A stretch of DNA of 64,000 bases. Source: Haematococcus lacustris (taxonomy: Eukaryota > Chlorophyta > Chlorophyceae > Chlamydomonadales > Haematococcaceae). The stretch spans positions 79,501-143,500 of the forward strand of contig JASKMD010000031.1 of assembly GCA_030144725.1 (NCBI GenBank), in the 5' to 3' direction. Below, in pieces: positions 10,003-22,545 of the stretch; position 1 is the first letter of the stretch, and every line of letters starts with the position of its first letter. Under the pieces are notes generated by a model. The model saw nothing but the letters and a program-made list of their open reading frames with translations. It had not been told where the DNA came from and did no database searches. Both the position numbers and the translations under genes were made by a program.

Positions 10003-12766
10003 TCAAAGGGCATCATACAAATCAGCCACAGCCGCGAAGGGGGGCGGCGCCTCATCATCCAGTACTGCCTCTGCCCCTGGCCCCACACCTGCCTGTGCCT
10101 CAGGCCCAGCCCCTGGCCCAGGCCCAGCCTCAGACCCTACCCCTACCCCAGCCACAGCCCCCACCCCAGCCCCTGCCTCTGCCCCTACTGCCCCTGTCCC
10201 TGCTGGCCCTGCTGCTGCTGCCTGCACTGCCCCTGCTGCCTGCCCTGCCCCTGCGGCCCCCACAGCCCCTGCAGGCTCTGCTGCCCCAGCTGCCCCTGTC
10301 CCTGCTGCCCCTGCTGCCACCTCTGCCCCTGCTGCTCCCGCTGCCACTGCCACAGCCTGTACCCCTGCCCCTGCCTCTGCCCCAGCCCCTGCAGCTGCAG
10401 ATGCCCCTGACTTGGCCCCTGCACCTTTGACCCTTTCACCATGTGCACCTTTGACACTGTGCACCTTTGACCCCGCCTTTGCCCCAGCCTTTGCCACTAC
10501 CCCTGCCCCTGCCGGTCCTGCTGCTGCCCCTGCCGCCACTGCTGCTCCTGCTGCCAGGCCTGTCAGAAGCGCAACAGCGCGCTCATCTGCATCTGCAGCT
10601 GCTTCTTGACTGAGCTTCCTCTTATTCCTCTGCTTCTTGGCTGCAGCTGGCGTGGGCTGAGTTGCCTTGGCGGCCGTCTTGCCCCTAAGCTGGGGGGGTG
10701 AAGATGGGCCAGCCTGCTGGCCAGCACTGCTGGCGGCCTCCCACTGACGCACCAGCCGGTCCTTGTACCCCACCAGGATGGCCATGTGCTTCATCTGCGA
10801 CCATAGGCAGTGTAGGTGCAGGGTAGGGTATGACGGTGCAGGTGCAGGGTAGGGTATGACGGTAGGGTATGAGCAACTCGCCTGCCAGGTGGATTGGTCC
10901 TTGGTGCAGGCCTCCAACAGCAGCTTCTTGGCCTGTGCCTCCGTGCTGCTGCCGGGGATAGCCCCGGCAAGGTCTCGTGCCGCTTGGTCGAAATGGGCGT
11001 AGAAAGTCTCCGACATTGCTTGCCAGGCCTGGGCAGCTTCAGGGTGCTGGGCTGCTGACGTCTTCTTGGGTGCAAGCCAGTTATCTGCAGTAACGATGGA
11101 ACGCAATGTCCCGGCACACAGCCTCGGATGGGTGCCTCACAGGGTCCTGCGACCCTGTGCAGGGTCCTGCCAACCCTGCGCAGGGTCCTGGCAACCCGGC
11201 GCGGGGTCCTGGCGACCCTGTGCAGGGTCCTGGCGACCCTGTGCAGGGTCCTGTCAACCCGGCGCAGGGTCCTGGCAACCCGGCGCAGGGTCCATCCTAC
11301 CGTGCAGGCCCAATCACTCACCCGAGTCTGCTTTCAGCTCAGCAGCCAAGGCCAGGTAGGGCGTCATGGCCGGGACCTCCACATCGTCATTGGCGAAAGG
11401 CTTGCCAGCAGCTGCCGCCGCTGCCTTGCCTGCCAACAACTGGCGACCAAACCCCTCCTCCCACGCCTCATCCGACTTCACGGCATTTGCTGCCTCACCG
11501 GGTGTCCTGTTCACAATCCCCTTAGGAGTGCTCTTCTGTCTCACCGCATCGTAAGACCTATGTGTGAGGAATAGTGAGTACATGCGCTAAGGAAACAGTG
11601 GGTTCCCGTGGTGCACAGTTGGTGATGCATGCTATAGTTGTGGGTGCCTTCCACAGTTGGAGATGCATGCAAGGTACGATGCTACCCACCTTTTGAAGGC
11701 ACACAGCAACATCCAGTAGGAAATCAGGGCCAGGTAGGGTACCTTGGCTTCCTTGAATTTCAGCCAGATGAAGCCTATAGTGGCCCGCATGGCAGCGAGC
11801 CATCTGGCCTCCGGCACATTGCAGCCGAGTGTGGGGTATTCCCCGGGGGCACAGCGGAGGATAGTGTACTGCAAGACACACAACATGTACACGGCAGAAC
11901 CATATATACACATCACTGATCATGGCATGTTGTAGATATGGCAAGACCATCAACAGCTCAATCACCTGACCCACAGAGCGCGGGCACCAAGTCCGAATGC
12001 GCTCAGCACAATGCTTTTTCCACAACTGGGCTGCATCTTGCTGCAAGGATCAGCAAAATCAGGCAACAAGGCTATGTATTTGAGTATTGATATTGGCTCC
12101 TATGGCGGGATGTAGTGAAAGCAATGCCACGAACCTCAAACTTGCCCAACTCGCTGAAGGGGTTCTTGGCATCAGGTGCATGATGTTTGTACTGTAATCA
12201 TGGACCCACGATGGGTCAAGGTGAGCAACGAATCGGATGGCACATGCCCCACAACACATACAACACATGCATCATAGGGTCAACAACATGCTCACCACCG
12301 CCAGGACGCTCTTGCTGAATTCATCGGGGACCAGCCTCCCCTTGCGACGCCGCTGCTTGCTGGCTGAACCCAGCTCCTCCGCTGGCACCTGCTGCTCCTC
12401 CTCCTCGTCCTCCTCATCCTCACCCTCACCATCATCCTCAGCCTCACCCTCATCCTCACCCTCACCCTCACCCTCACCCTCATCCATCCCATCACTGGAT
12501 GAGTTGGCGGGGGTTGAGTCTTCCTCAATGATCTGCCGCCTTGATCGCTGAGCCAATGGCAGGACAGCAGACTCAGGCTCTGAATCGGATGGGGGTGGGG
12601 TAGCAGCCTTGATCTGCAGCACCGATGCATACATGATGTTCACGGATATACTATGTGGAATGGTGCGATGAGACATGACAGGATGCAATAGACTAACGCA
12701 TTGCCGCACCCTCTTCAGGTTAGGCTTAGCGTGGGCCGTCTTCTTGCCGAGCGTCTTGCGGTACAT
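10003..12766 (-). CDS. Gene A, copy A: acidic and Ala/Gly-rich protein of unknown function
   Basis: Inferred exons (minus): 12766-12710, 12613-12296, 12191-12135, 12040-11966, 11868-11690, 11557-11322, 11084-10882 and 10794-10003. The sum is 1917 nt, an open frame of 638 residues. Order of parts: basic MYRKT start, acidic EGEGEDE tract, conserved helical segments (YKHHAPDAKNPFSELGK; TWCPRSVGQ; CAPGEYPTLG...EARW; PYLALISYWMLL), a DNW...HPEAAQAW domain, and a long Ala/Gly low-complexity tail with KKQRNKRK. The penultimate intron starts with GC rather than GT. The same exon boundaries occur in copy B (37088-40218), which is the main evidence for the model. I recognise no family. Basic and acidic patches suggest a nuclear, chromatin- or DNA-associated role (inference). 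Confidence 0.7.
11135..11305. repeat. Palindromic array inside a gene A intron (copy A)
   Basis: Tandem gacccTGTGCAGGGTcct units in the intron between exons 6 and 7. The orthologous intron in copy B (38750-39067) is also filled by a variant array. Confidence 0.9.
12296..12613 (-). other. Acidic-tract exon of gene A copy A
   Basis: Exon 2 of gene A, 106 codons. It encodes a Glu/Asp/Gly run of about 40 residues between IKAATPPPSDSEPES and the conserved LVPDEFSKSVLAV end. It pairs with 37252-37542 in copy B. Confidence 0.7.
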
Positions 12767-12910
12767 TTTCAACGACGTACGCACACAAGACGAACACAAG
12801 ACGATGTAGGGTTGCTTACGCACAATTTATCGTCCGAGCAATAAGTCTACCAAAAGTCACTTTGTCGAGCAGCAAGCGACGCCGGGTGGGTACACTCACA
12901 GCGGGCCGCG
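12767..12910. promoter_or_regulatory. Divergent promoter between transposase and gene A (copy A)
   Basis: 144 bp separate the two start codons. Compared with 36938-37087 in copy B, the 62 bp nearest the transposase ATG differ at only about 3 positions (core includes gtacccacccggcgtcgctt and cgacaaagtgacttttgg). The gene A side keeps ctacatcgt, cgtctt and aaaatgtaccgc. Such conservation between otherwise diverged copies indicates a shared bidirectional promoter. Confidence 0.7.
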
Positions 12911-15900
12911 ATGGCCCAACGGACACAATGCGACCACCTGCTAACCAGACTTCCTCAGACACAAGCAATCACGGTGCAGACAGCCTTCCAATGCCGAGTA
13001 TGCGGAGAATCGGGAGGCTTATATAGAGTGCGCTCTCACTGTATGAAGAGCCATCCCCAGTTTGCGGGAGCTAAGGGCGAGACGGCTTGGCAGGAATGGC
13101 AGGCTAGTGCGGAACGAGCAGTGTGCGCAGGCGCACAGCGACACACATCGCAAGAGTCGGCGGTAAGGTGCCACTAGCTGTAGTTAGTCCGCGATGATGT
13201 ACTTGTGCGCTTGCTGCCAGGTACTGCGTCCACATCATCGCGGCCAATTTGCACCGCAGGCCACATGTTGTCCGCATGTTGGGCCGACATGTGTACAAGG
13301 GAGATGTGGAGATGGAGGAGGGGTGGCTGAGGACGGGCAAGGAGGCAGGGATCAGGCAGCCCCAGCGGTCCAACAGGGGGGCAGGATTCGAGAGGGTGCA
13401 GAGAGGGGACAGGGAGGAGGGGAGGAACAGCGTGGGGGGGGAGAGGAGTACAACAGGGGGGGACAGCGCGGAGACAGAGAAGAGGGAGATGTAGGAGGAA
13501 GGGGACGAGTCGACGGAGGAGGGGACGGAGGTGACAGTGATGACAGTGGGAGTGAAGACAGTGATGAGGAAGGGGATGGGTATCCAGGAGGTCCAGGAGG
13601 TCCGGGAGGTCCGGGAGGCCCAGGAGGTCCGGGAGGCCAAGGAGGCCCAGAAGGTCCGGGGGGTCCAGGAGGTCCAGGGGGTCCAGGAGGTCCAGGAGAT
13701 CAGGGGGGCCCAGAGGGGGATGAAGGAGGGGGGGATGGCGCCAGGGCACGTCGAAGCAAGGTGTTCAAGCTGGATGCCAACCTTGAACAACCCGTGTTCA
13801 GGTATTTAGAAAAAACAGATAATAGTATCACAAGCAGTGAGTTGTTCAGTATAGTTGTTGCTTGTCTTTGTGCATGCCATTACAGGAACTGCCCCTTAAC
13901 AGGCAAGGACCTGAGGGACAGGCTGAGCCAGCTTTTGGACATGAAGCTGACCAAGGAGCAGATGAAGGGGGTGTTGAAGCTGCTCCGTGCGCTACTTGCA
14001 CACCAGCCTGATCTCAACCTCATCACCAGCTTCTACCAGCTGATGAGTTTGCAGGGCGTCCAGCACGCATATGAGTACGAGGTGCACGTGTGCAACGCGG
14101 GCAAGGACAACAAGGCCAACAACAAGTACTGCCCAGGCTTCACCTACCCGAAGATACGACGGTGAGGTCAAGGGAACGGGTGACAATTAGGCAATGCATG
14201 CATGGCGCATTACACATGTTGTTTGTTAGGGTCAAGGTTGCCTTCATGTGCATGAATACATAGGTCTGAGTGGCTCGCCCACAAGGATGACAAGTGCGAC
14301 TACTGTGAGACGCCTCGCTTCTTGGAGAGCAAGAAAAAAGGTGAACCAATCTACATGGGCATGGTGAAACTCTATTGACACTTGTAGAGGTATAAATGGG
14401 TTGTATGCTGTCCCTTGCTTGGTAACAGGGAGCCCACAGGAGGTCACCTTGAAGCCTCGGTGGAGCATGTCTCTGTTCGGCTGGAACACAGTGGTGAAGA
14501 ACATCATGGAGCGCAAGGACGTGATGACCTGGTTCAGGCGAGCTCGGGGCGTGGACCCACCTCCTGGCTCTTTCCGGGCAAGTGAGTAGGCATGGGTTGA
14601 CCTAGGCATAGAATTCACAGCATAGCCAGGTGATTAGTACAGTGACATGCACCATACTATGATGTTGTTGTTTGACAGGCCCTGCATGGCGAGAGATGCA
14701 GCCCAAGCTACCAGAGGTTGTGGCCACCTCCCCCAACACAGCCCACTTCATGATTGGGGTTGACTGGATGACCATGGGCAAGAACGGCACCTGGTCAGTG
14801 GGTGTGATCCTGTTGAGGCTGCTGGATGTGCCGGCTGAGGTGTGCGGCAAGCGGGCGTGCAGCTCAGTGCTGGCCGTCATCAACGGGGGGAAGCACCAGT
14901 CTCACCTGACAGGCTACGTGAAAGCCATCTGCCAGGAAGTCAGTAAGCACATCGAGGGCCCGGGTGACCTGGGTGTGATAGTGGAGCCACACCCAGGCCC
15001 AGGTGTTGATGGTGTGGCTCCCGCCCGTGCTGAGCCTGTCCGCATCCATGGTGTCCCAGTGGTATCGATCGCTGATACCCCAGCCACGTGAGTGAGACAA
15101 AGGCCTACATCATGCACCTACAGTTGATTCCACCACCTCCCAGTCCAATCTATCCCTATACAACTTGTACCCTGCCATGCACCATCCAATAACATATTAC
15201 AACCATTAAGGACAATTGCGTGATTGTGTGCATGCAGAGCCACCTTGACCAGGGGCATGGGCCACAGCGCCCACAAGATGTGCTACAACTGCAACATCAG
15301 CAAGCCCCCCAACCCCCCTACCGAGAAGGCGCCCCTTGGCTACGACTCGCCAACGCTGCAGACCCTACCAGGCTCCAACCGGGAGGTATGGAACACTTGA
15401 CAACCTCGACAGCATGTGCTATAGAAATCAGACACGAGGATCCCTAGGCACACACCATCCTTTCTTGCCATGGCGGACTGCAGGAGTATGTGCTCGTCTA
15501 TGACGTGCGCATGAAGTTCACCCACGATGAGATCATGGACCGAGGTGCCCCCTTCATCCATGGGTGGTCTCAAGGCGACCCTAGGGTGGTGGGCTGCCAC
15601 GCCCAGCCCCTCCTGCCCCTGCTGCTGCGACACCTGGACGCCCGGTTGGCCCACCTGGTGCCTGTGTACCACAGCTTCATGTATGGCTTGCTGAAGCACC
15701 AGCTGGAGTGGTTCATGAGTGCAGATGGCCTTCACATTGAAGTGCGGCGTGAGATAGTGAAGCGTGGAGCAGCCATTCAATCCCCCTCTGACTTGGGACG
15801 GGACCTGGGAGACATTGCCAACCGCACGTAAGCCATAAGCATGATGTGCAGAATGTCATAATCACATCGCAACTGACAGGCAAGGATGCTGACAATACAA

Positions 15901-17651
15901 GGTGCATGTCATGACACGCTTATAAGTGCACTGGTGCTCCAATGCCCATGTCATCATGCAGTGGATGGCGCATGGAGGACTACAAGCACTGGTATGTGCA
16001 CTTCTCACCCATCGTGTTCCGGGGCAACCTTTTGCCAGAGCCCTACCGTGGGTTGTGGACAGCCTTGGAGGGCGCTATGCTGCACTACTTGACACCAGGT
16101 AATATACACACCAACAATTACAGGCACGGTCCCACTGCATGATGACTAACTCATACCTAACTCAGTGAATTTGTTTTCCCAATTCAGGCTCGGAGAACAG
16201 CGCCACACCTGCGGGGATGGAGGCAGGCTATGCGCATCTGAGGACCTATGCAGCCAGGTTGGAGCGCTACCGCCGTGATCCTAAGCTTTCAGCTGCGCAT
16301 GGCGACAACAAGGACAAGCTGTCTGTGCCTACTGACCAAGTCTGCCCAAACCTCCACACAACGGGCTGCAGGTGAGAGTTTCAACAGTAGCATGCAGGCC
16401 AACCTTACCCATCAACAATGCATGCATGCTGCAGGCAGACCATGCATCACATGGTATCATAGCTGTGGTGTGCACAGGCTGTTCATGCAAGAGAGCAATG
16501 TGGGCCGGACATACCTGTTTGGCGAGCTCTGGATCGAGCGTGACCTGCATGACTTGAAGTCCATCACCACCAGCGGCATTCCTGGAGCCCAGCTGGATGC
16601 CCACATTGCCATGCGGGTGGCCGGGCATAACGCCAGCAAGAGGCTGCTTGACCGGGCTGAGCCGGAGGAACAGCAGGACTACAAGGCCCGCCTGAAGGAT
16701 GAGCTGACACAGGACGGGCAGCAGGCCCTGCTGCTGGGAGCGGGCAGTGCAGAGTGCCCACTGCAGAACAGCCCGGGTGCCATGATGAGGGGCTGCATGA
16801 AGGCAGTCCAGGATCTGCAGAAAAGCGACGCGGCCACCCCATGGCGCATATGGCACGTAAAGCAGGTGTTCGGTGAGGTCTTAACCCCAGGGGAGGCAGT
16901 GGAGGAGGCCAAGGAGGCTTCACGGGTCGCTGACCTTGCACCCCCGTATCCAGTGCGGTACTACCAGCGGGCAGACTGCAATGACACCATTGTGTTCAGC
17001 AGTGTGTACAAACGCCCCTCAACCCGCAACAACACCTGGGTCAGCATCAGGTTCGAGCTCGACGACGACAAGTGGGCCATTTGGGCAGGCCATGTGCAGT
17101 TCTGGGTTCGTCTGGAGCACCCCAAACTGCCTGGGGTGTTCCTACGCCTAGCAGTCAGCCGCATCTACTTGACCCGCCCTACATCCCACCCCTCATGTTT
17201 GGCAGCAACTGGCCAGGCTGTTCCCAGGCCACAGCAGGCAGCAGGAGCTGGAGCAGCAGCTGGGGCAGGAGGTCAGGGGGGGGGAGAGCCACCAGCAGAC
17301 GGAGAGGCAGAAGGGGCTGCTGGGCCCAGCGGTATTGGTGGGTCACAGCAGCACAGGGCAGCAAAGCGTGGCGTCCAGCAGGCAGCAGCGGATGCAGCCA
17401 GCTCAGGTGGTGCACGAAAGTCACAGAGGCTTGCAGCCAATGCATCACAGAGGCAGGCAGAACCCCTTCCACCTGTGCAGGACCAGCCACAGCGGTCCCC
17501 CATGGGCAGCATGCATCAGGGCTATGGAGATCAGCATTGGTATATGTTTGATGCCTCCAAGATCTTCACTGTGTTTGTGACCAGCTTTGAGGATGGAGAG
17601 GGCTACGGACGAATGTTCTTTGTGCCAGCACACAGCCTCAGCCGCAGCTAA
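12911..17651 (+). CDS. KDZ-type (Kyakuja-Dileera-Zisupton) transposase
   Basis: Eleven inferred exons: 12911-13162, 13221-13801, 13886-14161, 14264-14340, 14429-14581, 14679-15087, 15238-15385, 15484-15827, 15962-16098, 16188-16371 and 16478-17651. They sum to 3735 nt, an open frame of 1244 residues. N-terminus: a Cys cluster (CRVCG...HCMKSH), then a Gly/acidic region with a collagen-like GGP run. Next is a treble-clef-like pair (VCNAG and KCDYCETPRF). The core follows KDZ order: first Asp in IGVDWM (about 475), second Asp in ADTPAT followed by GMGHSAHKMCYNC (about 579), HSFMYGLLKH, and an acidic residue in GELWIERDL (about 870 or 874). Predicted DDE/RNase H-fold cut-and-paste enzyme. It appears intact and is divergent from gene A. 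Confidence 0.75.
13577..13735 (+). repeat. Collagen-like Gly-Gly-Pro coding tract in the transposase
   Basis: Tandem 9-bp ggaggtcca-type units encode about 45 residues of GGP/GGQ/GPE repeats in exon 2, between the N-terminal Cys cluster and the core domains. In frame, so length change is tolerated. Confidence 0.8.
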
Positions 17652-17956
17652 TCACATATCAATCACAGCTTGTATTGTTGTTGCTGCTCTTGCTGCTGCT
17701 AGGGCTCCTACGTTGTTGTGCTGCTATTGCTGCCCAAGCACGACATCAGCCACTAGGGGCATGCTTCCTTAGATTGCTAGTAAGAAATGCCAAACAGTCG
17801 TGGATGTACATGAATAGGGTTGCAGGACGGCATGATATGGCACGACATTGCAGGCAAAGGACATTGGCACCGTATAAGATTACCATGACATGCATGCTGA
17901 AGACTCTGCGAATGGTCTGTAGGTCCCACCTTACTAGATATTAGGAACAAGCAGGG
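17652..17956. other. 3' flank of the transposase gene, no gene seen
   Basis: About 300 bp of unique sequence between the transposase stop and the palindromic array. Expected to hold the 3' UTR. No clear TGTAA near the stop and no terminal inverted repeat matching 721-970. Confidence 0.4.
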
Positions 17957-18860
17957 TTCGAGACAGGTTGCACAGGGTTAGCAGGACCCTGCACAGGGTC
18001 GGCAGGACCCTGCGCAGGGTTGCAGGACCCTGTAAACTGTGTGCCAGGACCCTGTGAAATGGACAGCAGGACCCTGCACAGGGTCGGCAGGACCCTGCGC
18101 AGGGTTGCAGGACCCTGTAAACCGGTCGGCAGGACCCTGTGAAATGGACAGCAGGACCCTGCACAGGGTCGGCAGGACCCTGCGCAGGGTTGCAGGACCC
18201 TGTAAACCGTGTGGCAGGACCCTGTGAAATGGACAGCAGGACCCTGCACAGGGTCGGCAGGACCCTGCGCAGGGTTGCAGGACCCTGTAAACCGGTCGGC
18301 AGGACCCTGTGAAATGGACAGCAGGACCCTGCACAGGGTCGGCAGGACCCTGCGCAGGGTTGCAGGACCCTGTAAACCGTGTGCCAGGACCCTGTGAAAT
18401 GGACAGCAGGACCCTGCACAGGGTCGGCAGGACCCTGCGCAGGGTTGCAGGTCCCTGTAAACCGTGTGCCAGGACCCTGTGAAATGGACAGCAGGACCCT
18501 GCACAGGGTCGGCAGGACCCTGCGCAGGGTTGCAGGACCCTGTAAACCGTGTGCCAGGACCCTGTGAAATGGACAGCAGGACCCTGCACAGGGTCGGCAG
18601 GACCCTGCGCAGGGTTGCAGGACCCTGTAAACCTGTCGGTAGGACCCTGTGAAATGGACAGCAGGACCCTGCACAGGGTCGGCAGGACCCTGCGCAGGGT
18701 TGCAGGACCCTGTAAACCGGTCGGCAGGACCCTGTGAAATGGACAGCAGGACCCTGCACAGGGTCAACAGGACCCTGCACAGGGTCACAGGACCCTGCAA
18801 CAGGCCGATGCGCTAGGACCCGGCGCAGGGTCGGCAGGACCCTGCGCAGGGTTTTTTCGG
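17957..18860. repeat. Palindromic minisatellite, 85-bp unit, right flank of KDZ copy A
   Basis: About nine 85-bp units, each holding GACCCTGCACAGGGTC, GACCCTGCGCAGGG and two half-palindromes (ggaccctgtgaaatgg, ggaccctgtaaacc). The 85-bp register is clear from 18379 to 18737. Runs to within 10 bp of the T-run at 18851. Confidence 0.95.
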
Positions 18861-18985
18861 ATTTCAATTGGTTATAACATCTCAACAACTTTGAGTTTTT
18901 CAATGACAACAACGGCGATGAGTCGGCCTTTCCTGGGGCTATCTGCGGTATGCCTCCCGAGAGAAATGATGTAAGTGACTTCCCG
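18861..18985. other. Junction between KDZ copy A and the truncated Ty3 element
   Basis: Short AT-richer stretch (tttcaattggttataacatc) of unknown origin. No LTR or target duplication recognised here. Confidence 0.4.
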
Positions 18986-21387
18986 GCCTTAATCGGCGCG
19001 AGTGGGACGACCTCCTGGCCAAGGGTTTCATCCGGCCATCCACCTCCCCCTTTGCTGCCCCTGTGTTGTTTGTGCGCAAGAAGGACGGCAGCCTGCGCCT
19101 CTGTGTGGACTTCCGTGCCCTCAACCAGCAGACCCTCAAGAACCGTTACCCCCTCCCCCGCATCGATGATCTGCTGGACCAGCTGTCAGGTGCCCAGGTC
19201 TTTTCCAAGATCGACCTCCGGTCTGGGTACCACCAGATCAGGGTGGCTGAGGACGACATCCCCAAGACCGCCTTCCGCACCCGGTACGGGCACTATGAGT
19301 TCACTGTCCTCCCCTTTGGCCTCTGCAATGCCCCAGCCACCTTCCAGCAACTGATGAACGATGTCTTCAAGCCCCACCTATATGACTTCGTGCTTGTCTA
19401 CCTAGATGACATCCTTGTCTTCTCCAAGTCAGCTGCTGACCACGAGCGCCACCTCCACCTTAGCCTCTCCCTCTTGCGGAAGCACCAGCTGTGCGCTAAC
19501 CTGGCCAAGTGCGCATTCTGGCTGGACACCGTGGACTTCCTGGGCCACGTCGTCTCCGCCGCCGGCATCCAGCCAGACCCCACCAAGGTCAAGGCTGTGC
19601 TGGACTGGCCTGCCCCACAGGACAAGCACCAGCTACGGTCGTTCCTCGGCACCGCCAACTACTACCGGCCTCTCCTACACCACCATGCCCACCGTGTTCT
19701 CCCTCTCACCGACCTGCTGCGTGATGAGCAGCCATGGCGTTGGGGCGAGGCTGAGCAGCGTGCCTTTGCCGACATCAAGGCAGCCATGGCCAGCTCCCCC
19801 GTCGTGCGCCCCCCTGACTTCTCCCTCCCCTTCACCGTCAAGACTGACGCCTCCCTCTTTGCCATTGGTGCCGTGCTTACCCAACAGGACTCCTCCGGCG
19901 CCGAGTACGTGGTGGCCTACGAGAGCCGCAAGCTCAACCCGGCTCAGGTCAACTACCCAGCCCATGAGCGTGAGCTCCTGGCTGTGCTCCATGCCCTCAC
20001 CACCTGGCGCCACTACCTACTGGGTCGTCCCTTCATTGTGGAGACTGACAACAGCGCCACCACCCATGTGCTCACCCAGTCCAACCTCACCGGGCGCAGA
20101 TGCGGTGGACCTAGCGCCTTGCGGAGTTTGACATCACCTTTGTGCACAAGGCTGGCAAGCACCACACCGTGCCGAACGCGCCCTCTCCCGTCGCCCTGAC
20201 CACCAGCTCACCGCCCTCTCCATCGTTGACCCTGACCCCTCCTTCTTCTCCACCTTTGACCGCCATGCGCCCGAAGACCTGGCCTACCAAGCAGCCCTGT
20301 CCGAGGCCCTCTCCCCTCCTTCACCCTCCAGCCCTACCCACCTGCAGGTCATTGAAGGCCGCCTCTACACCACCTCCACCCCTCCCCGCCTCTACATCCC
20401 CTCCTCCCCTCTCCGCGCCCAGCTGTTGCATGAAGCTCATGACGCCCACACCGCTGCCCACCTAGGGCGTGCCAAGACTCTGGAGCGGCTGCAGCGTCAC
20501 TTCTATTGGCCGCAGATGCACAAGACCGTCCAGGAGTACGTGCGCACGTGCGACATGTGCCAGCGCAACAAGGCCACCAACCAGCTGCCCCCTGGCCTGC
20601 TACAGCCCCTCCCCATCCCCTCCCGCAATTGGCAGCAGGTCAGCATGGACTTCATTGGGCCCCTTCCAGCCACTCCCCGCGGCCACACCATGATCTTCAC
20701 CGTCGTCGACAAGCTCAGCAAGATGATCCACCTCATCCCCACCACCACCACCGCCACCGCTCACGACACCGCCCGCCTCTTCTTTGACCACATCTTCAAG
20801 CACCACGGCCTGCCGGAGGCCATCATCTCTGACCGTGACCCCAAGTTCACTTCTGACTTCTGGACCTCCCTCTTCCACCTCACCGGCACCCGGCTCCTCC
20901 TCTCCTCTGCCTACCACCCCCAGACCGATGGCCAGACAGAACGCGCCAACCGCACAGTGGAGGACATGCTGCGGCCCTACGTCAACGACCACAAGACTGA
21001 CTGGGACCAGCACCTTGCAGCCGTGGAGTTTGCCTACAACAGCTCTGAGCACGCTGGCACCGGCTTCACCCCCTTCTACCTCAACTACGGCCAGCACCCC
21101 ACCACACCCTCTGCTCTTATGCTCCCCCCTCCCACCCTTGTGCCCAGCCAGGCAGCTGAGGACTTCGTCACCTCCATGCGCAACAACCTTACCGCCGTCC
21201 GCTCAGCCCTACAGCGCTCCATTGACACCCAGAAGCTGCATGCTGACCAGCACCGCCGCCATGAGGAGTTTGAGGTCGGTGATCTTGTGCTGCTCAGCTG
21301 TGCCAACCTGAACCTGCAGACTGCTGTCAACAGCGCCAAGCTCCAGCCTCGCTTTGTGGGGCCCTTCAAGGTCTTGGCCAAGCACTC
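18986..21387 (+). pseudogene. Ty3 chromodomain retrotransposon element 1, pol fragment (RT-RNase H-integrase)
   Basis: Begins abruptly at [18 protein letters not shown], so gag, protease and the first part of RT are missing. RT motifs include [30 protein letters not shown] and the catalytic [10 protein letters not shown] (about 19400-19430). RNase H follows ([13 protein letters not shown]). A frameshift near 20095 breaks the frame after the RNase H region. Integrase resumes with the HHCC zinc site (HEAHDAHTAAHLGRAK...CDMCQRNK), [20 protein letters not shown] and HPQTDGQTERANR (the DDE residues). The frame then runs into an inserted element after KVLAKHS and continues at 27938. Closest relative in the window is the intact pol at 44121-48443. 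Non-functional. Confidence 0.9.
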
Positions 21388-21522
21388 CACTCGTAGGAAT
21401 TAGCAGCCAGGCCCCTGGACCGACTTTGACCGTTTGGGCTGAAACTTTGCCCACGTGTAGCTTGTAATGTAAGCAAGTCAACCACAACAAAATCAGGCCA
21501 AAAAAGTCAAAGGCTGGGGCTG
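21388..21522 (+). repeat. Left terminal inverted repeat of the satellite-loaded element
   Basis: About 135 bp matching the reverse complement of 27799-27935 at roughly 85 percent by eye. The first 29 bases are identical. Confidence 0.9.
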
Positions 21523-21530
21523 GGGGTATT

Positions 21531-22545
21531 GTTCAGTGCGTTCAGTGCACGATTCAGTGCGTTCAGTGCATGGTTCAGTGCGTTCAGTGCACGATTCAGT
21601 GCGTTCAGTGCACGATTCAGTGCGTTCAGTGCACGATTCAGTGCGTTCAGTGCAATGTTCAGTGCGTTCAGTGCAATGTTCAGTGCGTTCAGTGCACAAT
21701 TCAGTGCGTTCAGTGCTAGGTTCAGTGCGTTCAGTGCACGTTTCAGTGCGTTCAGTGCAATGTTCAGTGCGTTCAGTCCAAGGTTCAGTGCGTTCAGTGC
21801 TAGATTCAGTGCGTTCAGTGCTAGGTTCAGTGCGTTCAGTGCGATGTTCAGTGCGTTCAGTGCAATGTTCAGTGCGTTCAGTGCAATGTTCAGTGCGTTC
21901 AGTCCAATGTTCAGTGCGTTGAGTGCTAGGTTCAGTGCGTTGAGTGCAATGTTCAGTGCGTTGAGTGCAATGTTCAGTGCGTTCAGTGCTAGGTTCAGTG
22001 CGTTCAGTCCAAGGTTCAGTCCGTTCAGTGCAATGTTCAGTGCGTTCAGTCCAAGGTTCAGTGCGTTCAGTGCTAGATTCAGTGCGTTCAGTGCTAGGTT
22101 CAGTGCGTTCAGTGCGATGTTCAGTGCGTTCAGTGCAATGTTCAGTGCGTTCAGTGCAATGTTCAGTGCGTTCAGTCCAATGTTCAGTGCGTTGAGTGCT
22201 AGGTTCAGTGCGTTGAGTGCAATGTTCAGTGCGTTGAGTGCAATGTTCAGTGCCTTCAGTGCTATGTTCAGTGTGTTCAGTGTTGTGTTCAGTGTGTTGA
22301 GTGCTATGTTCAGTGTGTTGAGTGCTATGTTCAGTGTGTTGAGTGCTATGTTCAGTGTGTTGAGTGCTATGTTCAGTGTGTTGAGTGCTATGTTCAGTGT
22401 GTTGAGTGCTATGTTCAGTGTGTTGAGTGCTATCTTCAGTGTGTTGAGTGCTATGTTCAGTGTGTTGAGTGCTATGTTCAGTGTGTTGAGTGCTATGTTC
22501 AGTGTGTTCAGTTCATGTGTTTAGTGTTGAGTGTTGTGTTCAGTG
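21531..22545 (+). repeat. 21-bp satellite, left arm
   Basis: About 48 tandem units of ttcagtgcgttcagtgcaat-type sequence (21 bp). They change near 22250 to a ttcagtgtgttgagtgcta variant. The long open frames (FSAFSAM repeats) follow from the 21-bp period lacking stops. Confidence 0.95.

Noticed and set aside
10095..10430. Plus-strand Pro/Leu-rich frame
   Set aside because: Reverse of the Ala/Gly tail of gene A copy A.
17957..18860. CRISPR array
   Set aside because: Regular 85-bp period, but spacers are themselves repeats and near-identical. The genome is eukaryotic and there are no cas genes.
721..18860. Terminal inverted repeats of KDZ copy A
   Set aside because: I could not find matching unique sequence at 721-970 and 17652-17956. 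The element ends may lie inside or beyond the palindromic arrays, so no borders are claimed.
20600..21097. Minus-strand frame over the integrase of element 1
   Set aside because: Shadow of the plus-strand integrase, which carries all expected motifs.
21529..22524. 331-codon protein of FSAFSAM repeats
   Set aside because: Satellite translated in one of several equally open frames, with no non-repeat domain and homogeneous unit variation typical of non-coding arrays.
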